Shown piece after piece: positions 46,065-60,200 of a stretch of DNA of 64,000 nucleotides. The DNA comes from Omphiscola glabra (taxonomy: Eukaryota > Mollusca > Gastropoda > Lymnaeidae). The stretch is from contig OZ024804.1 of assembly GCA_964017045.1 (NCBI GenBank), positions 24,041,549 to 24,105,548 on the forward strand, read 5' to 3'. A program made the translations under genes and the position numbers. Each line of letters opens with the position of its first letter. Positions within the stretch are counted from its first letter, which is position 1. Under the pieces are notes generated by a model. That model ran no database searches. It saw only the letters and a list, made by a program, of their open reading frames with translations, and was not told where the DNA came from.

Positions 46065-47730
46065 CTGAGCGATGAAATTAAAACACTTTTTGTGAATTAT
46101 ATGTTGATATTTGTAGAAATAATGCAAGTTTTTACTTAACAATGAATGGAATCAGTAGCTTTTCTGGAAGAGAGTAAAAAAAGAAAAACAAAAGAAAGAA
46201 AAAAAAAGCTGACTCCAAAATAAAAATCTGTCAACTCATCAAAAGTGGCAAATTGGTCTGAACATTAACAACGTGTAAGTAAATTTATGGTTAATATTTG
46301 ACCTTTGTAATCTTTTACCAGTAGTATATTATATTTCTTTCATTCACTAAATACAAAGATAACCTGGCTAAATAAAACTGGATTTGAAAAAAAATGTCAT
46401 TTAAGTAAACCTGCATCTTGATTACAATCCCACAGTGAATATTTCAAGAAAGGAAAGTTGGCAGTAAGAAAAACATTCAGTCAACATTTTCTTGCCACTT
46501 TTAAATACTGTTGCCAGATTCATGCAGGCAAAGTCACACAGGATAATTTTAAATTTGAAAATTAAAGAGAAAAAAGAAATTAATATTTATTTCTAAAATG
46601 AAAGTTTAAAATTAAAATCTTCAGTTTACCATGGGGTGTTGCCAGAACATAGCCAGATTTTCTGACATCTGACAAAGTAATAAAATATTGGTTTGGCCAG
46701 AATATCTAGGCCACTTTAATTTGATCACATTAAATAACCCCAAAATGTGGCTTAAATCCAGAAATGTTGTTTTTTTTGGGTCTTAATTTTAATTATTTAT
46801 TGTTATTTATATAATTTGCATTCAATAAATAAAGAGAATATTAAATTTAATTTATTTATTATTTGGATAAGTCTTGCTCATTAAGCAAAGCTAAAAATAG
46901 CTTTTTTGAAGGCAGGAAAACAAAAAAAAGAGAATTAAGCATCAGGGCCAAAAAAATTATCAAACTGAAACGTTTTACAAAGTTATTTTGTCAAATTAAA
47001 GTCTCTTTGATGTTTGATGAGAAAAAAAAATTGATTTAATTTATAATATTATGTAAAGCCCACAATATTTGCTGTACTTATCCTTAATGAAAGTATTAAA
47101 ATTAAAATGTGGATTTCTATTGTTTAATAACCTAAAAGTTCGTAGGTAGCATAATTATTCAAACAAAGAAGGGCGTTTATGTTTTACAATGACTTTTACA
47201 ATACTTAAAAAAAGTTTGATAAATGAATAAATGTTCAAAAAGGGTGAATTATTTGTTAAAAATGTATCTGGCCAATTTGTCAAAAGAAAAATTGTATCCA
47301 GATCAGATAAAAACAATATTTAAAGTCGTAGCAATGCTTAAAATGGACAACGATGATTTAAAGGCACAGAAATGCTAAATGGAACAACACTGACTGTATG
47401 TGTTCATTCAATATTGAAAGAGCCAGAACATGGAATGTAAGCAAAATATGGAATTATCATAGAACAGAACAAACAAAAAAAAAAAAAAATTAAATGGAAA
47501 GTTATTGATTTATTTAAATGGCTTTGATCAGCCACTTTAGAATAAGCTTTAAAAAAAAAACAACTGTAGATGACTCAATAAAGTCAGTTTAGCAGTTCTT
47601 TCACTTTATGTGCTTTATAAGTGAGCAATTGGCAAATAATATTACCCAGGCAATAATAAGAATTTTATAAATTATAAACAATAGAAAACATAAATAATGT
47701 TATCTCATTTAGAAAAAAATTGATTTCTAA
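46065..47730. other. No recognisable feature downstream of the acyltransferase gene
   Basis: Strongly AT-rich with poly-A runs; no coding or repeat family recognised. Confidence 0.55.
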
Positions 47731-47942
47731 ACATGAGTAAACATGGCCATCTAAACATGAGTAAACACGGCCATCTAAACATGAGTAAACACGGCCATCT
47801 AAACATGAGTAAACACGGCCATCTAAACATGAGTAAACACGGCCATCTAAACATGAGTAAACACGGCCATCTAAACATGAGTAAACATGGCCATCTAAAC
47901 ATGAGTAAACATGGCCATCTAAACATGAGTAAACATGGCCAT
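47731..47942. repeat. 24-bp minisatellite, nine units
   Basis: ACATGAGTAAACATGGCCAT then CTAA; a C/T variant (AACACGG/AACATGG) is grouped by position. Open on both strands because 24 is a multiple of 3. Confidence 0.95.
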
Positions 47943-47957
47943 TCTAGAAATCTTAAT

Positions 47958-47963
47958 TTTATT
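47958..47963 (-). terminator. Polyadenylation signal AATAAA of the acyltransferase gene
   Basis: AATAAA on the minus strand about 150 bp after the stop codon. A 24-bp tandem array starts about 13 bp further downstream. Confidence 0.45.
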
Positions 47964-48113
47964 TGCCATACAGGTTTCTGTTAGAAAGAAACCAAGAGGA
48001 CAATACAATAATAATAAAATTTAATGTTTCTGCTCTATGTCAAGCTAAAAAATGGTACTTGTCTACAGACAAACATCAGCAGTACAAAGTGTTGATAGAT
48101 ACAAGTCTATGAG

Positions 48114-48269
48114 TCACGCCATCAGGTTTTTCATTTTCCTGTTAGTTTGCCAAGTTTTAAATCGAAGACGTATGTGGCTCTCAAATGAAGTGCATGGGGA
48201 CTCTATGAAGGTGATGAGGATGAAAGCAATGCCATAGGAGCACACAAACATGGCTATGTATGTGTAAAC
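48114..48269 (-). CDS. NRF-like acyltransferase, terminal exon
   Basis: Acceptor GTTTCAG, then the last membrane helix YIAMFVCSYGIAFILITFIE, the family's E-S/A-P motif, a basic cytosolic tail and TGA at 48114-48116. Confidence 0.88.
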   Translation of the reverse strand, partial: VYTYIAMFVCSYGIAFILITFIESPCTSFESHIRLRFKTWQTNRKMKNLMA

Positions 48270-51200
48270 CTGAAACCACCACAAATGAGAGTCAGTGTTA
48301 CTCCCACGTTATAATAGAATACAAGTCAAATTTAAAAACAGGTGACTGAGTCCATGAACTATATTGAGCTGCTGTGTATTTTAACAGTCATAATGATGAT
48401 CATGTTAATATGTAAATTTATTTTGGTTTTGATTTTGAAGAAGAAAAAAATTGAAATAAGTGCATTAACATAACGGCATCCTTGTACTGTGCTTCTTTTT
48501 AAAAGAACCAGATTATAGAGTTTCATTGTCAAACTCATCTCAGTTTAAAATTGCAATACAAAATTAATTTTGCGAAATGTTTGGAAATTTTTGGACATTT
48601 GTTTGGGGAGAAATTAAAAAGAAAACCAATGAATAAAAATGAAAGAATTTAAAACAGCTTTAAGTGGTTTGTGCAGCAAACACTTCTGAAATGAATGCTC
48701 TTCAATGACAAAAAGATCCTGTTAAACTATGTATTAGTTTAAAGCTGATGTCTTACCAGTTGTCCGAGGTTCAGGTAAAAGTTATGATGAGACGATTCTA
48801 TCACCACATGGATTAGGATTGGATGCAGCAGAAACACTCCATAAGTGATGCGGCACAGTGGCAGGAAGAAATTCCAAGACAAAAACTTTCCCACAAAAGC
48901 TGAAGACAAAATTTAATTCATTTGAAACTTGTGTGCCAATATGAGAAAAATGAGACCAAATTCTAGGACAGGTTAAAAGAGCAATATAGAATTCCATGTA
49001 AGTAACTCAGTAACAATTAGAAAATGCCTTTATAATCAATTAAAATTTTGACGTAATTTAAGCCTTAACGATAACAAAAGGTGTCTTTCCTGTACACAGA
49101 GTTACTGCAAGTCCACTTACCCCTTTGTACAGTGCTAAAAGCAAATTTAACCCAGGCCAGTGACAAAGGCCACCATCCCAAAAGTCCACTCACCCCCTTG
49201 TCCAGTACTGCAAGCAAATATAACCCAAGCCAATGACAAGGCCCAGGCAGGCCTAGAGAAAGCTTCGTACATGGCTGTCTCCACTCCTGACCAGGCTCGG
49301 CCTCCTTCTCTGTTCTCCACATATGTGATGTAAGGCAGGAGAAATAGAACAGTACAGGCCACCAACCACCCACCATACAGGACAGGCTGTGAACAAAATG
49401 TTAATTCCCTATCTTATGATTTTGTTAGCTTACTTCTATGTCATTATATATTCAATCATGAATTACCAGGGTAAGAATACTGTAAATCTTCGTAAAATTT
49501 AATAATCAACATGGAACTATAAAAGAATTCTATAAATATCTTAACAATTTTAAAATTAATCTGGGAAATACTTCATAGCTCAAATTTTTAATAATAACTG
49601 CCTTTGGCTGAATTGCATCAGCTTCAGCCACTATCAAAAAAATACATTTTTTCTAACAATGCCATTTTATTTTTTAGCGAATTTTCACCCATTGCCAAAA
49701 TGTGCATCTATGTCACCAAAATTAATTTTGTGGTGTTAGGATGTGATGACAGTTCCAGCAGTCAATTCAGAACTAACCTTTCTAAACTTCATCTGCCTGT
49801 CGCACACAAAAAGGAAGTAGCCCAGACCAAGCCCAATGCAGTAGACCCCGATCCTGCTGTAGGGCTTGACATAGATCAAAGACCAGTAGTTGTTCTGGCG
49901 AAGCCTGGAAACATGACCAACAATTTTTACATTAAGACATAACACAACAAAAGGGAGATAAGGTGAACACTTTTCAAAAAATGCAGAGTTACTTTAAATT
50001 AATGTGCAGCAGAATTTTCATCCCATCAAGTAATGAAAGAGACCTGAAACTTTTGGATCCTTTTCTTTCTTCACTCATCCATTTAATTGTTTCTTTCTTC
50101 AATCATCCCTTTAATTGTTTCTTTCTTCAATCATCCCTTTAATTGTTTCTTTCTTCAATCATCCCTTTAATTGTTTCTTTCTTCAATCATCCCTTTAAGT
50201 GTTTATTTCTTCAATCATCTCTTCAATTGTTTCTTTCTTCAATCATCTCTTCAATTGTTTCTTTCTTCAATCATCCCTTCAATTGTTTCTTTCTTACTAC
50301 ATTATCTGACGTCTCAATGACGAGTTCATTTTGATTAGTTCACATGTTTTTTCACAGTCCGGTCTCTTGGCTCAGATTTATATAAAGAAATTAATGTTTG
50401 TTTTCGGAGCCCCTGGCGTGCCATTACATTTTCTCAGAAGCCAATACAAAGAGAACCTATGTAAAGATGCTTTCAGAATTAGAAGTTTAAAAGAGATTTT
50501 TTTTTATAAGGTAAAAAGAAAAACAAGAGGAGGTCAATAATATTTGTTAAAACAGAACTGTCAACACCCCGCCATCACGACCCCTACCAAAACCCCACAC
50601 CCACGACCCCAACCAACACCCCGCACCCACACCCTCGACCCCTACCCACACCTTGCACTAGCACCTTGCACCAGCACCATGCACCCACACCCCTTATAAT
50701 TACACCATTAAAAAGAATCAAACAATCATTCCCTTTCCTGTTGTTCTTGATTATAAGATCAGAATAACAGCAATGAATTAAGATTACGTAACTGTCATAA
50801 TACCGTTTTCTGTATGGAAACATTCCTTGAGACCCACATGCACCCCCCTTTATCTACATGCATTGCACAAAAAGACTCTAATTTGTTTCCACCTCGGTGC
50901 ATATGAATTATATGAATGATACTGACACACACACACCCCCCCACACTCTCCCCCCCCCAAAAAAAAAATCACAAATACATTATAGATTGCTATCAACTTT
51001 AATGATCACATGCATGGTTCCAATGCAACCAAACCACTTACTTTAAAACATTTCCATTGATGCCCTGATTGAGGCCACTCACCACCATGATCTGCAAGGC
51101 CAGGAAAAATCCTATAACGGTGAATCCTAACTTTGGCTTTCTGTAGTCAAAAATAAAAAAAAATTAAAAATCTTTTTTAAAAAAAATCATTATGCCATTA

Positions 51201-54200
51201 ATTTATCTTTTCTATGTCAATGCCAAGTCTTTAAGTATGTGTGTACTTTTTAAGTTTAAGACAAATTTTGAATCAAGCTAGATAATGAAAATGATTTGTG
51301 TCTGTTCAGACATTTTGAGGTTTACTGGTGCAGTTGAAAAAAATGTAAAGCATTAATGCACATCAATATCATGGGTTTTTTTTTTTTTTAAAAAGCTTTT
51401 TATGCGGGACAGACTCATTGTTGTAACCCATTGCATGACATTGTTAGAATGATATTTCTGAAAATCATAAGATGTATAATAAAGTGATGAATCAGTCAAT
51501 AGTTGTATAGATATTTTACCAATATCAGAAAATGTTATGTTGTTCCAGGTTATAAGGACCAAAAGATATAGAAATTCATGTGTTCAGCTTATAAGGATCA
51601 AAAGATATAGAAATTCATGTGTTCAGCTTATAAGGATCAAAAGATATAGAAATTCATGTGTTCAGCTTATAAGGATCAAAAGATATAGAAATTCATGTGT
51701 TCCCCATCCGTCAAACTTTACCAGCCTGCTTCCTCTGCTGTTAGAAAATTGAATAATCACTCTTAAAGTCATTATGGGCATTATGGAAGTGAGGTGCGAT
51801 GACACAGGTCAATGGCTTTTGTGTTTGAAAGAATACTTTTTAAAATGCCTTTCGTTACAATATTAATCAGAATTAATTTCCATTTGTTATTGAATATGTT
51901 GAATGTGATATTAACAATGTAATCAAAATCATTTTCATTTATTTGGATCAATGCGAGAATCTTCTCTAATGTAAAAAATATCTCCATCAAGTACTAAAAA
52001 CAAGTATCTAAATATAATGAAAGACGATGACAAACAGTTCCCAGAGGTTAGTGGGTCAGTAATTTGACTTACATGAGCAGAGGTATCAATATAAGAGGTG
52101 ATAACAGAAAGAACTGGAAATCATTGGACAGGTAATAAGTGTGGGGAAGGCACTGTAGAGTCAAAAAACACAATATGAGAGCAAGTCAAAGTTTTATTTT
52201 AAAAATATGATTTCTTCCTAAATTTTTTAAAATAAATAAATGGACTGTTAAAAATAATATTTACAAAAATGCAAAAACAGTAGTCTTATCAATATTTTGG
52301 CACAGTTTAAAATTTTATTTATCTCAAACAATAGATATAAAAATGATATCTTGGCCTGGCCCAATAAATTCTAAAACTCATACTGTTGTCTAGATGACAA
52401 AGTTAAAACAATGAAAAAACTAACCATGTTGTCTGGATCATAGAAGTTACTGATGAAGAGGACATTAGACCACCAATTTCTTTTGCACACCTTCACATTT
52501 TCTATATCAGATGACCACCGAGGCCCCCGACCTAGGTATGGCATCAGGTTTGTTCCCAGCATTAGTAAAACAGCGTAACAAGGAAAGATTCTGTAATAAA
52601 ATTACAAGCATGGCTGGGAAAAATTTCATAATCAAACATGGCAAGAAATAGTTTTGTAAGATGAATTAAATACGTTTTTAATATCTTTTTTTCATGTTGA
52701 AATAATTGGATCACTGATTATAAACATCAATGAAACAAGCCCTAAAAACAAAGTTTTTCATAGAAATCCTTTAGAAATGTAATATTGAGCAATGGGGGGG
52801 TGGGGCTGAATATTTGATATAACATGCATTCAAGTAATGTACTTTATAAGAATTTCAATTAGTGCTTACCCACCCTTTTAAGGCTCACAACCACACATTT
52901 TTTTCACGCCTCTGAACTATATTAATATTCTAAGAGCCACCCGGTTTTACATCGTAGATTTATGTCACCAAAAATTTCAGAAAAATGAAAGAAAATGTAC
53001 GCACCTAATGCACTTACCATTTTAAAAAAAAAAAAAAAAGAATCTCATTTAGGGCAGGTATTTATTGGGAATTTTATTTTATCTTCCCCTTGAAAAACAG
53101 AAAAAATTGATTTGTTGCGGTTGGAGGGTGGGGGCTGAAAATTTGAAAGAATGTGTTGCCATTGGCAACTAGTCTATTTGCCAAGTTTCAGCTATGTAGG
53201 CTGACCGGAAGTGGGTCAATTAGCTGTCCAAACATTTTGCCAATCTGCCATGAACAACAGCTAAGTTAATATAAAGGATTTAAAAATGACTTTTATTCAC
53301 TGTGTTTTATCATTTAGCTAGTAGAAAAGAAAGCTTAAATATTTACATCATGGACTAATTGAGTCATCTTTACACATTAGATACGATCAGTTGTCATCTT
53401 GACACATTAGATATGATCAGTTATCATCTTGACACATTAGATACTATCAGTTGTCATCTTGACACATCAGATACTATAAGTTGTTCTCTTGACACATCAG
53501 ATACTATCAGTTGTCATCCTGACACATTAGATACTATCAGTTGTCATCTTGACACATTAGATACGATCAGTTGTCATTTTGACACATTAGATACTATCAG
53601 TTGTCATTTTGACACATTAGAAACTATCAGTTGTCACCTTTACTCATTAGAAACTATCAGTTGTCACCTTTACTCATTAGAAACTATCAGTTGTCACCAT
53701 TACTCATTAGAACTGCTCAGTTTCACTACTGTGCATAAATATATATTTTACATCCCTTTAATAAAATGCCTAGACTTGTATTTCAAAAAATGATGGAAGT
53801 CATTCTCTACATGAACAAGGCTGTCAGATTGTGGCTTACCTCACAAGGCGATGCACAATCATAAAAAAATATTCCTTCAAGGACATCACTTTTCTCAAGT
53901 CTTTCTCCTCATTTTTTCCAGCTTTAGTTTTGAACTTCAGAAAGTTGTAAGCTCCAAGAGTCCCACTGAGGAGCACATACATATTCATCTATACTGAACA
54001 GGTACATACATATTGATTTATAATTGAATAGTTCATGTATATTCCTGTAAATGAAAAAATTAGTTAAGTTTCTTAAGTCTTGTTTTTTTCCTGAAAATTT
54101 TGTTTAATTTCTGAGAGGATCACGGAATGTTTGAACCAGCAACATGAACACATGACAAGTTTCAATGTCCCCACTTATCATCCACTTATCACCCACTTAT

Positions 54201-57200
54201 CATCCACTTATCATCCACTTATCATTAACCCATTTAGTGAAAGAGCTAATAAAAAAAAAATAGGTGTCTATTCAAGAAGATTTGATTTCAATTTCTTGCC
54301 TCAGTTGTTCTCTAGATTCAACATTGTTGGATAAATTTTACAATGAATGAAATATATTTATTTGGAGTAAATGACTAACAGTGGATTATAAATATCCTGC
54401 CCAACATTGCATCCACACCTTTTTGTTTTGAGTGGAAAGATAAATAAATTTCCTATCTCTGAGAAAATATCCCCCCCCTCCCCCATAACTTTGAAATTGA
54501 AAGTGTAGGCACCATGTTGGTAAACACTGGCTCTAACCATAAATTTCATTTCTTCTTGTCCCAATGTAAATAGAATTTGTTAATTATTTGAATAACACTA
54601 TTTTAATAAAGACCTATTATAAACAAGAAAGTACCAGAGTGAATGTTTTGTGGATATTGTATTTTTCAGATAAAAACTATTCACAAAATAATTACCGGTG
54701 CATAAAAAAGAACATGTATCTCAAAGTTCCCTGCAAGATATAACAATATCAAAGCAAACAAATCCTTTCATTAAAACTGGTCTATCAACTTTGATAGTAG
54801 TATTCATGCATTTCATTATAAGAAAGTAATGAGCTACAGACCTCAAGACAAAGAAAGAGTCAGCTGCCAGTGTTGTGTTGATCACCAGCTGCATCCACCA
54901 CGCTTGAGTCATCTTCACAGCAGAGACATGGTTATCTGGCAAACAGATAATGTAATTGGTCATCTTAACAAACATGGAGTATAGCAGTCAACCTAGCAAA
55001 CATAGAATATAGTGGTTATCTGTCAAACATAGACTATAGTGGTTATTTGTCAAACATAGAATATAGTGGTTACCTAACAAACATAGAATATAGTGGTTAC
55101 CTAACAAACATAGAATATAGTGGTTACCTAGCAAACATAGAATATAGTGGTTACCTAGCAAACATAGAATATAGTGGTTACCTAACAAACATAGAATATA
55201 GTGGTTACCTAGCAAACATAGAATATAGTGGTTACCTAACAAACATAGAATATAGTGGTTACCTAGCAAACATAAAATATAGTGGTTACCTAGAAAACAT
55301 AGAATATAGTGGTTACCTAACAAGCATAGAATATTGTGGATATCTAACAAACATACATATAATATCAACACTATAACAAATTGAACATTTAAACTTTAAG
55401 TTATCTTGGCATTTGACACTTTTAGTTGGAGAGTGCAGACTTATGTACCGGTACTTAATGTCAAGTTGTCTGATCACTTTCACATTTGATGGTTGAGGTT
55501 GAACCTAGTTCTTTCCCCTTCATATGAGAATACCTGCCTTGCTGGCCATGCTATAGAAATGTGAGCAAGCATGAAAGAAATTATAACCTACCAAGTTTCC
55601 AGGAACTAGAATATCAGGAACTGTTTTCCAAGAAAGCTATCTTGGATTTTGTTTGGCAAGCCTCTTTGCATTTTTTTTTTGTTTTTGGTTAAGGTTTCTT
55701 GGTAAACCCTGGCTTAGGCCCAACTGACCAGTTCTTATCTTTTAGACTTGACCGTCACATTTTCTCAGACTTACCAACAAGTTCAGGATCCTGATACAGT
55801 ATCCCATACACATTCCCCAAGACTATCCAGGCAATACTAAGCACCCTGACCCCATTAAGACAGTACAGTGTATCAGCAGATCCATCGGCCAGGATGTGGC
55901 GGGTGTTTTTGCGAAAAGAAAAGGACAAAAGGAGATCTGTAAAAATATTTTCTGGAAAAAAAAAATGGAAAAGGGTAAAATGATAAATAAAGTATTGATA
56001 TGGAGAATTTTGAGCTAGTGTTTGTCCTGATAAATTTTTTTTATAAGAATAAAAATTATAACACTTCATTGCTTTACACCAGTTACTAACATCAGGGCAT
56101 ACACAAACATGTTTACCCTCAAACTCTTAAAATCGTACAATATCATCACAAAATTGTTCAATACATTATCTTAATAGTAAAAATAAACATAAAGTATATA
56201 TAAATTATAGACCTCAAAATCGTACATTGTACGCCAAAATGGTAAGAGTAAACAGGTCTGTATCCATATCCAAAACAAGCATCACTAAAGATTTAGGTAA
56301 AACAAAAGCAACTGGGCCATACTCGTCCAGATAAAATATCATGGTCATGATCATGATCCCATAATTTTAGATTGACCCATTGTTGCTTCCAATTCATCTC
56401 TTCCTTCATTTATCTGTGTGTTTAGTTGCATTACTTTTCAAGGTATATTTTTGTCTCCACAAAACAAGAGATATTGAAAGGGCTTTCGGTTGACTAACAG
56501 CAAAAGCCACACCAGAAGAGATGTTTTTGATGCAGACAAAGAAGAAACTTAAAATGTTTAACATCTACTGCTTAAAGATGCTGTGTTCCACTGGAGAAGG
56601 TAAAATTAAATAGTTTGACTGGGGCTTCCAGACATTATGTTACTGCACCATCACATTTAAAAAACAAATTCCCGGGGTCCCAATTACGGCATGAAATTAT
56701 GTAAGCGGTTCTTTCAATAGGAACATTTAAGTAGGCCTCTTTTCATTCTCCTACTTTGAACAATTACACACATACACCCCCCCCCCCCCCCGGCTATTTC
56801 AGATACAAATCTCACCAGATGAAGTCAGTTTCTTAGTCCTATGGGAAGGCCTGACTTCTATAATACTATGTTGCCTGTTCACTCTAGGAGCTAGAGGATT
56901 CTTGTCCACTTCAGACATCGGTAAGGGGTCCATGCTGCCACTGCGTTGACTTATATTATCTTCTGCCACTGGCTCTTGGTCAGGGACATCAGTGTGAAGA
57001 TTGCTTCCATTTGCTGCTCCAATCTTGTCTGTCATCTCTATGTCTTCAGGAATATTCTGGGGATTTTTTTTATCAACGTTTAAAATGAACAGATATTGAA
57101 TTGCCAAAGAAAATGTTCACATCGGGGACTCTTGGACCTGTTGGTCCAAGCCAGGTCAATGACTTAGCAGAGGCGCTCAGTTAACTAGTCCCAAGTATTC

Positions 57201-60200
57201 TACAAGTGGGAAAGAATCCTTGGTGCAGGCATCCTGTCCAAGGTAAGGACACCAGATAAATGCACCAGATAAATGCACCAGATAAATGCACCAGATAAAT
57301 GCACCAGATAAATGCACCAGATAAATGCACCAGATAAAGAAAGAAAATGTAAGGAAAGGGAAGTAAGCAATAATTCAGTTCTGTAGGTTTGATGAGGAAA
57401 TCAGAACAAAAACACTTATAAAATACATTACTGATGACCTTCTAACATCTAGCGTAACACAAGATTAGACTAGTTGACATATAAGTGCATTGTGGAAACA
57501 CAACTGTTTGAATATTCTAGAGATTTAACATCTTTTAAAAATAAGCACTGATTTTAGCACAATATTATTGAAACAATGATAGATGACTTTATTATATTAC
57601 TTAGCTTGTTGAAACAATGATAGATGACTTTATTATATTACTTAGCCTGTTGAAACAATGATAGATGACTTTATTATATTACTTAGCCTGTTGAAACAAT
57701 GATAGATGACTTTATTATATTACCTAGCTTGTTGAAACAATGATAGATGACTTTATTATATTACTTAGCCTGTTGAAACAATGATAGATGACTTTATTAT
57801 ATTACTTAGCCTGTTGAAACAATGATAGATGACTTTATTATATTACTTAGCCTGTTGAAACAATGATAGATGACTTTATTATATTACTTAGCTTGTTGAA
57901 ACAATGATAGATGACTTTATTATATTACTTAGCTTGTTGAAACAATGATAGATGACTTTATTATATTACTTAGCCTGTTGAAACAATGATAGATGACTTT
58001 ATTATATTACTTAGCCTGTTGAAACAATGATAGATGACTTTATTATATTACTTAGCCTGTTGAAACAATGATAGATGACTTTATTATATTACTTAGCCTG
58101 TTGAAACAATGATAGATGACTTAATTATATGACTAAGCTTATGAAAAAATTGGAAATAGTTTGAAAATACACATTATTTGAAGCTGAGCAATTTTAGCTT
58201 GCAGTTGATGATATTGCTTATTTAAAATAATACTTGAAACTTAAAAAAAATTTTTTTTATAAACAGTGGCTTGCCATAGGTGTGATTTGGAAAATTACAG
58301 AGATGGAAAATTAACAAGTTAAAAAAATTAAAGCAAGTAAAATATATTATGAATTTTTTTTCATCATAAAACACATTTTTGTGATGATAGGTGCTTTTTT
58401 GAAGAGGAAAAGGTAGACTTTTTGTACTTGGGGGGAAAGAGAAAAAACACAAAAAAATACTCAAGGAATGTCACTTAAAATAAATGAGGTCTGTCATGTG
58501 TGATCTGTTGTCAAGGGAATGACTTACCTCAAGTTCACTTTTCTGAGAGGTGACATTGACCATAGGATGGTGACTTTCTTCCAAATGTACATACTCTGGT
58601 GAGCCGCTTAATCTCTTCAGTGAATCTGATGCTGCAATCGAAGCTTGAAGACGACTTCTTTTCCTAGGGCAGCATTCAAAGAATTTTTAAATTTCATTCC
58701 TTTAAAAAAAGTTGGGCACATCATGTAATTCCATAAACTCATAAACATGATTATTACAGAAATGTAGAAATCAATAATAAACACAGTGCACAGACCAAAC
58801 ACAGTGCACAGACCAAACACAGTGCACAGACCAAACACAGTGCACAGACCAAACACAGTGCACAGACCAATCACAGTGTACAGACCAAACACAGTGCACA
58901 GACCAAACACAGCGCAAAGACCAAACACAGTGTACAGACCAAACACAGTGCACAGACCAAACAGTGCAAAGACCAAACTCAGTGCACAGACCAAACACAG
59001 TGCACAGACCAAACACAGTGCACAGACCAAAGACAGTGCACAGACCAAAGACAGTGCACAGACCAAACAGTGCACAGACCAAACACAGTGCACAGACTAA
59101 ACAGTGCACAGACCAAAGACACTGCACACACCAAAACACAGTGCACAGACCAAACACAGTGCACAGACCAAACACAGTGCACAGACCAAACACAGTGCAC
59201 AGACCAAAAACAGTGCACAGACCAAAAACAGTGTACAGACCAAACACAGTGCACAGACCAAACAGTGCACAGACAAAAGACAAAGCATAGACCAAACAGT
59301 GCACAGACCAAACACAGTGTACAGACCAAACACAGTGTACAGACCAAACAGTGAACAGACTAAAGACAGTGCACAGACCAAACAAAGTGCACAGACCAAA
59401 CACAGTGTACAGACCAAACACAGTGCACAGACCAAACACAGTGTACAGACCAAACACAGTGCACAGACCAAACACAGCGCAAAGACCAAACACAGTGTAC
59501 AGACCAAACACAGTGCACAGACCAAACACAGTACACAGACCAAACACAGTGCACAGACCAAACAGTGTACAGACCAAACACAGTGCACAGACCAAACACA
59601 GTACACAGACCAAACACAGTGCACAGACCAAACAGTGCACAGACCAAACAGTGCACAGACCAAAGACAGTGCACAGACCAAACAAAGTGCACAGACCAAA
59701 CAGTGCACAGACCAAACACTTTGCACAGACTAAACAGTGCACAGACCAAAGACACTGCACAGACCAAACACAGTGCACAGACCAAACACAGTGTACAGAC
59801 CAAACACAGTGCACAGACCAAACAGTGCACAGACAAAAGACAGTGCATAGACCAAACAGTGCACAGACCAAACACAGTGTACAGACCAAACACAGCGCAA
59901 AGACCAAACACAGTGTACAGACCAAACACAGTGCACAGACCAAACAGTGCAAAGACCAAACTCAGTGTACAGACCAAACACAGTGCACAGACCAAACACA
60001 GTACACAGACCAAACACAGTGCACAGACCAAACAGTGCACAGACCAAAGACAGTGCACAGACCAAACAAAGTGCACAGACCAAACAGTGCACAGGCCAAA
60101 CACAGTGCACAGACTAAACAGTGCACAGACCAAAGACACTGCACACACCAAAACACAGTACACAGACCAAACACAGTGCACAGACCAAACACAGTGCACA

